Both the position numbers and the translations under genes were made by a program. This document shows, in pieces, positions 56,960 through 64,000 of a stretch of 64,000 nucleotides of DNA (within the stretch, counting starts at the first letter, position 1; every line of letters starts with the position of its first letter). The DNA is from Gammaproteobacteria bacterium (GTDB taxonomy: Bacteria; Pseudomonadota; Gammaproteobacteria; Pseudomonadales; Halieaceae), in NCBI GenBank assembly GCA_030426545.1, contig JAUHYL010000007.1, positions 17,402-81,401 of the forward strand, written 5' to 3'. Under the pieces are notes generated by a model. It searched no databases, was not told where the DNA came from, and saw only the letters and a program-made list of their open reading frames with translations.

Positions 56960-57898
56960 ATGAAAGCTGTGCGCTGCTGTGAGAAAACCGTTGAACTGGT
57001 CGACGCGCCAGCACCCACCGGTGAAGGAGTGGTTGTCAATGTGCGCTCAGCCGGTATCTGCGGCTCGGATTTGCACATGATAGACAATGGTTTTCCTATA
57101 CCGGGCACACTGGGTCACGAAATGGCGGGCACGTTGAAAGATGGCAGAGAGGTTGCGATCGAGCCGGTGGCACCCTGTGGTCATTGTGATATGTGCGTTC
57201 AGGGGGACTACTTCTCGTGCCGCAAGGGCCCGGCGGTTCTCTATGGTGTCGGAATGGATGGCGGCATGGCGGAGCAGATCATCGTGCCGGAGCGCGCTAT
57301 CGTGCCCCTGCCAAATAATGTCAGCGCTGCCGACGCCTGTCTGGTAGAGCCACTGGCAGTTGCGGTGCACGGCGTGAATATGCTGGATCTACAGGTCAGC
57401 TCACGCGTGGCGGTGATCGGCGCCGGCGCCGTGGGCCTGGCCGCAGCGGCGGTGCTGACCTCGTTTCTGTCCCGGGTCGACGTCGCCGCCAGGCACGATG
57501 CGCAGAGGGAGGCCGCCCAGCGCCTGGGCGCGGGGCTCGAGCCTGAGGGCGAGTACGATGCGGTTCTCGAGTGTGCCGGGAATACTGCGGCATTGGCCCA
57601 GGCAGCACGCTTGTGCAAGCCGGGCGGCGTGATCGTCCTGTTGGCGACCTACTGGGAAACCGTGGAAATGCCCGCCGCACTCATCACCATGAAAAGCCTG
57701 CGCGTTTATGGCTCGTTCCTGTATGGCAAACGGGGATTGATACGCGATGTGGAAGTGGCGGCGCAGCTGATGGCCGCGCGCCCGGAACTGGCCGCAACGC
57801 TGATTACCCACCGCATGCCACTGGATGCGGCACCGGAGGCATTCGCGATCGCGCGCCAGCGTGAGGCGGGAGCGATCAAGGTGGTGCTGGAACCCTGA
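56960..57898 (+). CDS. Zinc-dependent alcohol dehydrogenase (MDR family)
   Basis: AGICGSDLHMIDNGFPIPGTLGHEMAG, APCGHCDMCVQGDYFSC structural zinc site, VAVIGAGAVGLAAAAVL; start set at ATG 56960. Confidence 0.93.
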   Translation: MKAVRCCEKTVELVDAPAPTGEGVVVNVRSAGICGSDLHMIDNGFPIPGTLGHEMAGTLKDGREVAIEPVAPCGHCDMCVQGDYFSCRKGPAVLYGVGMDGGMAEQIIVPERAIVPLPNNVSAADACLVEPLAVAVHGVNMLDLQVSSRVAVIGAGAVGLAAAAVLTSFLSRVDVAARHDAQREAAQRLGAGLEPEGEYDAVLECAGNTAALAQAARLCKPGGVIVLLATYWETVEMPAALITMKSLRVYGSFLYGKRGLIRDVEVAAQLMAARPELAATLITHRMPLDAAPEAFAIARQREAGAIKVVLEP

Positions 57899-57916
57899 GC
57901 GCTGCATGCCATTAAC

Positions 57917-57981
57917 AATTGTTTACCTTCGATTGCACACCGTAACCGCACTGGGTGTTTTAATGCGCGCGGTAAACAATT
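57917..57981. promoter_or_regulatory. 11-bp perfect inverted repeat pair AATTGTTTACC ... GGTAAACAATT
   Basis: 57917-57927 and 57971-57981 are exact reverse complements, upstream of the Spy-like gene at 57996. Confidence 0.6.
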
Positions 57982-57995
57982 CGGGAGAATGACAA

Positions 57996-58427
57996 ATGAT
58001 CAGAACCTATGTACTGCTGGCGCTACTGGCCCTTCCACTGATGCTGTCCGCCCAACCCGGACGCGACGTCGGTGAACGTATGGCCGAGGAACTGGATCTG
58101 ACTGATGCGCAGCGGGAACAGATTCGTGACATTCACGCCAGCGGCGGCGGCCGGGACGAAGTGCGTGAAGTGCTGACACCAGAGCAGCAGGCAAAAGCGG
58201 ATGAACTGCACAGTAAACGTGCAGCGCATCGGGAAAAACGCGTTGATCACCTGAAGCGTGAGTTGGATCTCACGCCCGAGCAGACGCAGCAGATACGTGA
58301 CGCTTTCGAATCCGGCAGCGGCAGGGATGAAATCCGTGCCGTGTTGACGGAAGCACAGCAGGCGAAGTTTGATGAAATGCGCAGCGAACGAGGCGGCAAG
58401 GGCAAGGGCTGGCGTCGTCCGTACTGA
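57996..58427 (+). CDS. Periplasmic Spy/CpxP-like protein with an internal tandem duplication
   Basis: Signal peptide; repeats ELDLTDAQREQIRDIHASGGGRDEVREVLTPEQQAKADELHSKR and ELDLTPEQTQQIRDAFESGSGRDEIRAVLTEAQQAKFDEMRSER (LTxxQ-type). Confidence 0.7.
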   Translation: MIRTYVLLALLALPLMLSAQPGRDVGERMAEELDLTDAQREQIRDIHASGGGRDEVREVLTPEQQAKADELHSKRAAHREKRVDHLKRELDLTPEQTQQIRDAFESGSGRDEIRAVLTEAQQAKFDEMRSERGGKGKGWRRPY

Positions 58428-58460
58428 CGGGTCAGGCCGGCATTTCTTAGGCCGACAGGG

Positions 58461-58748
58461 TCACCTGATCTGGTCTATCGCGGCAGCGAGCTTAAAGTCG
58501 CGTTCGCTGATCCCCTTTGCGTCATGCGTCGTGAGGGAAATCTCCACCCGGTTGTAGACGTTGCACCATTCCGGGTGGTGATCCATCTTCTCCGCCAGCA
58601 GCGCGACCTGCCCCATAAAGCCGAAGGCCTGTACGAAATTGTCAAAGGTAAACTGACGAAACAGTTTCTCTTCGCGCAACGACCACTCGGGCAGTTCTCC
58701 CAACCGTTGCGTTACGCTCTCTGCGTCCAGTGCGGTAACCATCTTCAA
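58461..58748 (-). CDS. phhB: 4a-hydroxytetrahydrobiopterin dehydratase (pterin-4a-carbinolamine dehydratase)
   Basis: [55 protein letters not shown]. Confidence 0.93.
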   Translation of the reverse strand: MKMVTALDAESVTQRLGELPEWSLREEKLFRQFTFDNFVQAFGFMGQVALLAEKMDHHPEWCNVYNRVEISLTTHDAKGISERDFKLAAAIDQIR

Positions 58749-58872
58749 CCTCCCCCTGTGAAAGCGCTATAGTACGGCGATTGTGCGCGGCCCGCGAGTG
58801 CAAGCCCTTCGCGGCCAGCCAGGGTACACGGTGTTAACTGCCGTGCGTTTCCGTGCCCCGGGAGGGCGATTC

Positions 58873-59334
58873 ATGGGCCTGATGCAGACAAAGTTCTTTA
58901 CCCGTGCGCTGGCACTGCCCGCGGTGGTGGCAATTCTCAAGCGCGTGGTGCCGCCGCTGGATCGGTTTCTGCTGCGCGTCAGTCGAGGCTGGTTGAACAC
59001 CGCGCTGCAACCGGTGGCATTGGTAAACACAACGGGCGCGAAGAGCGGTAAGCGGCGGGCGATAGCGACTATCTGCATGCCCGTGGAGGGCGGTATCGTT
59101 GTTGTCGGCTCCAACTGGGGCGGTGACCGCGACCCGGCGTGGGTGCATAACCTGCGCGCGCACCCGCAGGTTGAAATTGCCTTTCGCGGTTATGTCGGGC
59201 CTGCTGTCGCACGTGAGGTCACAGGGGAGGAGCGCGCGAGGCTGTGGCGGCAGATGGTGGCCTATAGCCCGCAACACGCGGTGTATCAGGCAGGCACGTC
59301 GCGGTTGTTGCCGGTTTTACTGCTGGAATGGTAG
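58873..59334 (+). CDS. Nitroreductase-family deazaflavin (F420)-dependent oxidoreductase (Ddn-like)
   Basis: ALVNTTGAKSGKRRAIATICMPVEGGIVVVGSNWGGDRDPAWVHNLRAHPQVEIAFRG; start set at ATG 58873. Confidence 0.85.
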   Translation: MGLMQTKFFTRALALPAVVAILKRVVPPLDRFLLRVSRGWLNTALQPVALVNTTGAKSGKRRAIATICMPVEGGIVVVGSNWGGDRDPAWVHNLRAHPQVEIAFRGYVGPAVAREVTGEERARLWRQMVAYSPQHAVYQAGTSRLLPVLLLEW

Positions 59335-59477
59335 CTGGCGGTAACCGCGCCAGTCCGCTCGCTGATAGTGGGAGCCGGTTTAACCTGCTGGGATGATGTA
59401 GCGCGTGGCCTGTCTTGCCTTGAAAACCCCTGCGCGCGCTGCCATGCTGGCCGGCCATCCGTTCGGAGTTGAACCGC

Positions 59478-60599
59478 ATGCCACTGAGTGCCATGGACGA
59501 GTTTCTCGCCCACCAGACCCCCGAAACCTTTGATCGTGTTTTTACCTCTGATCGCAACTTCTACGATCGCTATTACTTTAACCTGCACCCCCAAAGCGGT
59601 GATTTGTTCGTCGTTTTCAGCATGGGCCAGTACCCCAATCTCGGGACTACGGATGCCTTTGTCTGCGTTGTGTACAAGGGGGTACAGCGGGTGCTGCGCT
59701 GTTCGCGCGAGTTGGGCAGTGATCGCATGGATACCACTGTGGGCCCGTTTCAGGTCGAGGTGGTGGAACCGCTGAAGCAATTACGCATTGTTTGTGATGA
59801 CAACGAACACGGCATCAGCTTCGACCTGCTGTTCGATGGCACGGCACCGGCGGTGGAGGAGCCGCGCACGGTCATCCGCAAATACGCGCGTACCACCATG
59901 GATACATCGCGCTACACGCAGATGGGTCGGTGGCAGGGCAAACTGACGGTGGCGGGCGATACCATCGAGGTGAACGCAGAGGATTACCTGGGGGTACGTG
60001 ATCACTCCTGGGGCGTGCGTCCGGTGGGTGAGTCAGAGCCCATGGGCATCAATATCAATGAATACACGGGCAAGTACGGGTTCTTCCATATGTGGGCGCC
60101 CATGCAGTTCGACGATTATCAGCTCAAGGTCTTTATCGAGGAAAATGCCGACGGTGAACGGCTGGTGCAGGAGTGCGTGCGCATTGATTCCTTTGAAAAG
60201 GGCGGCGGCGTGGTGCACCTGGGCACGCCCAAACACTGTATCAAGTATCGCTCCGGCACGCGGGAGCTGGAGTCTGCCGAACTGACCTTTGAGGGCACGA
60301 AGGGTGAGGCCATTACCGTGTCCGCCACGGCGCTCACCTGCGCCTACCTGGCCGCGGGCACCGGCTACTACCCCAACCCGGAATGGGTACACGGGCAATA
60401 TCACGGCGCGTTCAAGCTGGAGTACCGCGAATTCGATGTCAGCACCGAGGAAGCGCGCAATGGCCTGGGGCCCCTGTACGAAACGATCGTGCGCTTCGAG
60501 CTGAATACGGGGGAGGTGACCTACGGCATGTTTGAGAACATGAGCATCGGGCATCACGACCCTTACGGCTTCGACTCCTTCGAGGCGATGGCCGAGTAA
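59478..60599 (+). CDS. Uncharacterised protein, DUF7064/7065-like (paralog 1)
   Basis: FQVEVVEPLKQLRIVCDDNEHGISFDLLFDG and EDYLGVRDHSWGVRPVG, shared pattern with 60636-61808. Confidence 0.6.
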   Translation: MPLSAMDEFLAHQTPETFDRVFTSDRNFYDRYYFNLHPQSGDLFVVFSMGQYPNLGTTDAFVCVVYKGVQRVLRCSRELGSDRMDTTVGPFQVEVVEPLKQLRIVCDDNEHGISFDLLFDGTAPAVEEPRTVIRKYARTTMDTSRYTQMGRWQGKLTVAGDTIEVNAEDYLGVRDHSWGVRPVGESEPMGININEYTGKYGFFHMWAPMQFDDYQLKVFIEENADGERLVQECVRIDSFEKGGGVVHLGTPKHCIKYRSGTRELESAELTFEGTKGEAITVSATALTCAYLAAGTGYYPNPEWVHGQYHGAFKLEYREFDVSTEEARNGLGPLYETIVRFELNTGEVTYGMFENMSIGHHDPYGFDSFEAMAE

Positions 60600-60619
60600 G
60601 TCGCGTCTGACGAGTGAGT

Positions 60620-60636
60620 GGCGCGGATTCCGCGCC
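60620..60636. terminator. Hairpin GGCGCGGA-T-TCCGCGCC between convergent genes
   Basis: 8-bp perfect GC-rich arms abutting the stop codon of the minus-strand gene; no T-run, so terminator function is uncertain. Confidence 0.4.
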
Positions 60637-61808
60637 TACATCCAGGGGTCGTCCGCCAGCCCGATGTCGGGCCAGGGCCCGTAGGCGATGGGCTGGCAAT
60701 TCCCGACACCCACTGCACGGGTCGTGTTGTCGGTCACCCGCACCACCGTGTCGCGAATCTGGTGCAGTCGCCGCGCCATCTCCGGTGTACTGCAATCGGC
60801 AATGCGCTCCCCCTCGAGATTGAGCTCGCCGCGCCACTCGCCGTGGTGGTGTCCGTCAAAGCCGAAGTACAGGCCAGCGCCCAGTTGAATGCCCGTGTCT
60901 GCCATCACTTCTATGGTCAGCGTGCGCTGGCTGCCGTCGGCCAGGGTGCAGTCCAGTTCACCGCCCAGCAGCCGCCGGTTAGCGGGGTCAAACTGCAGGC
61001 GCGGCTGGATGTCGTTGATGGCGATCTCGCTGCCGTTTTCGAACTCGATGCGCGATGTGACCATCTTCTGTTCCAGCCCCGGCATGGAGAACCAGGTAAA
61101 GTGCAGGTGCATGCCGTACTGCTGATTGTCCGGCAGGGTCATTAACACGGGGCACCAGATCATCATGAATCCCGCGCCCGCCGGTATACCCTCGTTGGGC
61201 TCGACATCGGCAGGCGGTATGCCAACGTCGTAGCGCACGCCCCAGGAGTGATCGCGGGTGGACGTCCAGGTGTCTGGCGTCATCTCAAACCGCTCGCCGT
61301 CCAGTTCAATCCAACCTGAGGCGGTTCCTATCTGGTGGTAGCGCACCAGGTCTGCCATCACGCGGTAATCGCGCAGCAGGTGCGTGCGCTCTTCGGCAAA
61401 CGGCGGCACCACGGCCTCGAACAGCCAGTCAAAGGCAATCGGCTGGGTGTCATTCGCCTCCAACCGGAAGCGCACCGCTTTCAGCGGCTCGACAATTTCG
61501 TAGTGTATGGGCCCGACGCTGGTGACATCCGGCTGCGGTGACAGTCGTCGGCTCGCCCTGACCGTGAGCTGTTCCTTGCCCCGGGAAAGCGCGGCGTAGG
61601 CGTCCATCACGTTGCGATTGGTGTATTTCCCCAGGCCGAAGCCAATCTGCAGGCTGCCGTCGTTGGCCATCGCCATGGCGCAGACTTTTTCAGTCCAGGC
61701 AGGGTCAGTCGTGCCGACTGCAGCGAAGGTCTCGGTAACCTGGTGAGTAAAGTTTTCGTCCGCCGGAAGCAATGTGCCTACAGGGTTGGGCATGGCGTGG
61801 AGCTCCAT
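60636..61808 (-). CDS. Uncharacterised protein, DUF7064/7065-like (paralog 2)
   Basis: IHYEIVEPLKAVRFRLEANDTQPIAFDWLFEA and DTWTSTRDHSWGVRYDVG. Confidence 0.6.
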   Translation of the reverse strand: MELHAMPNPVGTLLPADENFTHQVTETFAAVGTTDPAWTEKVCAMAMANDGSLQIGFGLGKYTNRNVMDAYAALSRGKEQLTVRASRRLSPQPDVTSVGPIHYEIVEPLKAVRFRLEANDTQPIAFDWLFEAVVPPFAEERTHLLRDYRVMADLVRYHQIGTASGWIELDGERFEMTPDTWTSTRDHSWGVRYDVGIPPADVEPNEGIPAGAGFMMIWCPVLMTLPDNQQYGMHLHFTWFSMPGLEQKMVTSRIEFENGSEIAINDIQPRLQFDPANRRLLGGELDCTLADGSQRTLTIEVMADTGIQLGAGLYFGFDGHHHGEWRGELNLEGERIADCSTPEMARRLHQIRDTVVRVTDNTTRAVGVGNCQPIAYGPWPDIGLADDPWM

Positions 61809-61987
61809 TGTGATGGATGTCGTCTGGCATCGCGCTGCCAGCGAAAGGCATACCGGGCGTAAAGTAATCGCAGGTATCGACAGAAGCGCGACAGGTAGAC
61901 ATCATAGGCCACCGGCGCGCGCGGCGCACTGCGCGGCTGCCGATGGAAGAATTCGGGTTCAGGTATTCGAACAGGGAGAAGAGTGTA

Positions 61988-62767
61988 ATGACACGACTGA
62001 GCAAGCTCAGCCGCTCCATCGAGGGCAGCGTGGCCATCGTGACCGGCGCCGCCAGTGGCATGGGGCGCGCCACGGCGCACCTGTTCGCCGACGAAGGCGC
62101 GAAGGTTGCGATTATTGATCTGAACGCGGACGGCCTGGCGCAGGTTGCCGGGGAAATCAGCGCCGCCGGGGGCGAGGTATTACCGCTGACTGTCGACCTT
62201 GCGGATCGCGCGGCAGTGACGGCAGCCATTGAACAGGTGGCGGAGCACTTCGGCGCAATCGACATTCTGGTGAATAACGCAGGCTTTGCCATGCTGACCA
62301 GCATAGACGCAGACGATTTCGAAGCGGCATGGGATACCTCACTCGCGGTGATGACCAGCGCCCAGGCCTGGGCCGTGCGCGCCGCATTGCCCAGTCTGCG
62401 TAAGTCCAGTGCACCGCGCATCGTCAATATCGCCTCCACCGAAGCCCTCGGCGCAACGCGCTACAACACGGCCTATGCCGTGGCCAAGCACGCCAGTGTG
62501 GGACTCACCCGCGGCCTGGCGGTGGATCTTGGCAAGGAAGGTATCACCGTAAACTGCGTGTGCCCCGGCCCAATCCGAACAGGCATTACCGATGCCATCC
62601 CCGAAGAGCACAAAACCACCTTTGCCAACCGGCGCACGGTGCTGCGCCGCTACGGCGAACCCGAAGAGGTCGCGCACGCGACCCTGAGCCTGGTACTGCC
62701 CGCAGCGAGCTTTATTACCGGCGCCATGCTGGTGGTTGACGGCGGTGTCACCATTCGCAACGCCTGA
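61988..62767 (+). CDS. Short-chain dehydrogenase/reductase (SDR)
   Basis: IVTGAASGMGRATAHLF, NNAGFA, YNTAYAVAKHASVGLTRGLAVDLG; start set at ATG 61988. Confidence 0.93.
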   Translation: MTRLSKLSRSIEGSVAIVTGAASGMGRATAHLFADEGAKVAIIDLNADGLAQVAGEISAAGGEVLPLTVDLADRAAVTAAIEQVAEHFGAIDILVNNAGFAMLTSIDADDFEAAWDTSLAVMTSAQAWAVRAALPSLRKSSAPRIVNIASTEALGATRYNTAYAVAKHASVGLTRGLAVDLGKEGITVNCVCPGPIRTGITDAIPEEHKTTFANRRTVLRRYGEPEEVAHATLSLVLPAASFITGAMLVVDGGVTIRNA

Positions 62768-62809
62768 TAGATGGCGCGGTGTAGAAACTAACGCAGGGAG
62801 AGCACACAG

Positions 62810-63580
62810 ATGGACCTCGAAAAAACCGCCAGCCATTTCGACCTGACCGACAGGGTCATCATCGTTACCGGCGGCAGCCGCGGCATGGGCCTGGAGATGT
62901 GCCGCGCCTTCGCCAATGCAGGGGCAAAGCTGGTGATTGCCTCGCGCAAACTCGAGTCCTGTGAAGTTGCCGCCGAGCAGATCAACCGGGACACAGGCCA
63001 GGAGTGCCTGCCGGTTGCCTGTCATGTCGGCGACTGGGATGCCTGCGACGCCCTGGCGGAAGCGGCCTACCGCCACTTCGGGCAAGTGGATGTGCTGGTC
63101 AATAACGCCGGTATGTCGCCACTGTATGCATCGCTGTCGGACATCTCGCGCGAGCTGTTCGACAAAGTCATTGGCGTAAACCTCGCGGGGCCTTTCCGCC
63201 TCAGTGCAGTCATCGGCGAGAGGATGGCGGCGGGCGAGGGTGGCTCAATCATCAATGTGTCCAGTACCGCCGCACTGGCGCCCAGTCCCATCGAGGTGCC
63301 CTACGCCGCAGCCAAGGCGGGCATCAACAACCTCACCCAGAGCCTCGCGCGCGCACTGGCGCCCAGGGTGCGAGTGAATTGCATCCTGCCGGGCGCGTTT
63401 CTAACGGACATTTCCAAGGCCTGGGGCGAGGACGTGATTGCATCATTCAGTGAAGTGATACCGCTGGGCAGGGCCGGCGACCCCCAGGAAATCGTCGGCG
63501 CCGCGCTATACCTGGCCTCCGATGCCTCCCGTTACACCACGGGTTCAATCCTCAAAGTAGACGGTGGATTCGCCTTCTAG
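62810..63580 (+). CDS. Short-chain dehydrogenase/reductase (SDR)
   Basis: IVTGGSRGMGLEMCRAFANAG, NNAGMSP, YAAAKAGINNLTQSLARAL. Confidence 0.93.
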   Translation: MDLEKTASHFDLTDRVIIVTGGSRGMGLEMCRAFANAGAKLVIASRKLESCEVAAEQINRDTGQECLPVACHVGDWDACDALAEAAYRHFGQVDVLVNNAGMSPLYASLSDISRELFDKVIGVNLAGPFRLSAVIGERMAAGEGGSIINVSSTAALAPSPIEVPYAAAKAGINNLTQSLARALAPRVRVNCILPGAFLTDISKAWGEDVIASFSEVIPLGRAGDPQEIVGAALYLASDASRYTTGSILKVDGGFAF

Positions 63581-63631
63581 CAACCGCGACCCCACCAACC
63601 CCCAAAGGGCAACAAGAAATGGACTCTGAAT

Positions 63632-63850
63632 GGCCTGACGCGGCCAGGGTGGCGAGGCGAGTATCTTAGCCTTCCGAGCCCCGCCACCCTGGCCGCGTCA
63701 GGCCCTGGCCCAACCCCCGCCAGAGTAGCGAGCCGAGTATCTTAGTCTTCCGAGCCCCGCCACCCTGGCCGTGTCAGGCCCTGGCCCAGACTCGCCAGAG
63801 TAGCGAGGCGTATATCTTAACTGCCCGAACCGACCACTCTTGCCGCGCCG
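63632..63850. repeat. Tandem palindromic intergenic repeat (~76-bp period, about 3 copies)
   Basis: 23-bp perfect inverted repeat 63632-63654 / 63682-63704; the unit GAGTATCTTAG.CTTCCGAGCCCCGCCACCCTGGCCG.GTCAGGCCCTGGCCCA recurs about 76 bp downstream, then a third degenerate copy. Confidence 0.85.
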
Positions 63851-63904
63851 CCCATTCTGGATTCAGTGCACGACCCGGAATGAGCTGAAAGCTCGCGGCA
63901 GCCC

Positions 63905-64000
63905 TCAGGAAGTCCGCAACTTAAGAAACGGATTCATCCAACGGAAGCGCCAGTCAGTGAACTTCAGTGGTGCGTCCAGCACACCGATGCAGATGCAGTC
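63905..64000 (-). CDS. 3' end of a CDS running off the window (partial)
   Basis: Minus-strand open frame reads ...DCICIGVLDAPLKFTDWRFRWMNPFLKLRTS*; only about 31 codons visible. Confidence 0.35.
   Translation of the reverse strand, partial: DCICIGVLDAPLKFTDWRFRWMNPFLKLRTS

Noticed and set aside
63632-63850. CRISPR array
   Set aside because: About three units of ~76 bp in which the whole unit is conserved, with no alternation of short identical repeats and unique spacers, and no cas genes.

Overview
A 64 kb, gene-dense, high-GC bacterial chromosomal segment, most likely from a marine gammaproteobacterium (inferred from gene content; no rRNA or marker gene is present). No tRNA, rRNA, CRISPR array, phage or transposase was seen. 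The left part holds housekeeping genes (panE-like, yajQ, a degenerate GGDEF protein, beta-carbonic anhydrase, trmH), a CMD/VOC/TonB-receptor group and a complete collinear type II secretion operon gspC-N. These are followed by rubredoxin, an Xaa-Pro aminopeptidase, an NSS transporter, a cardiolipin synthase and an acyl-CoA dehydrogenase pair. The right part (about 32-64 kb) is accessory and catabolic in character: CoA transferase, phytanoyl-CoA dioxygenase, a DUF6502/DUF5666-like pair, and a quinoprotein cluster with families of unknown function. It also has HupE/heme-lipoprotein genes, two sulfotransferases, DUF1214-like paralogs, F420-type oxidoreductases, SDRs and a convergent pair of uncharacterised paralogs. 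The most interesting signals are: (i) a perfect 24-bp palindrome over the -10 box and start codon of a DUF6502-like HTH gene that overlaps a DUF5666-like lipoprotein gene, suggesting leaderless, autoregulated expression; (ii) a 263-bp foldback element with perfect 21-bp inverted ends; (iii) a tandem ~76-bp palindromic repeat array at the right end; (iv) a quinoprotein cluster with tandem families of unknown function; (v) mirrored sulfotransferase/DUF1214-like modules. All calls come from reading the sequence and supplied translations. No database search was run.
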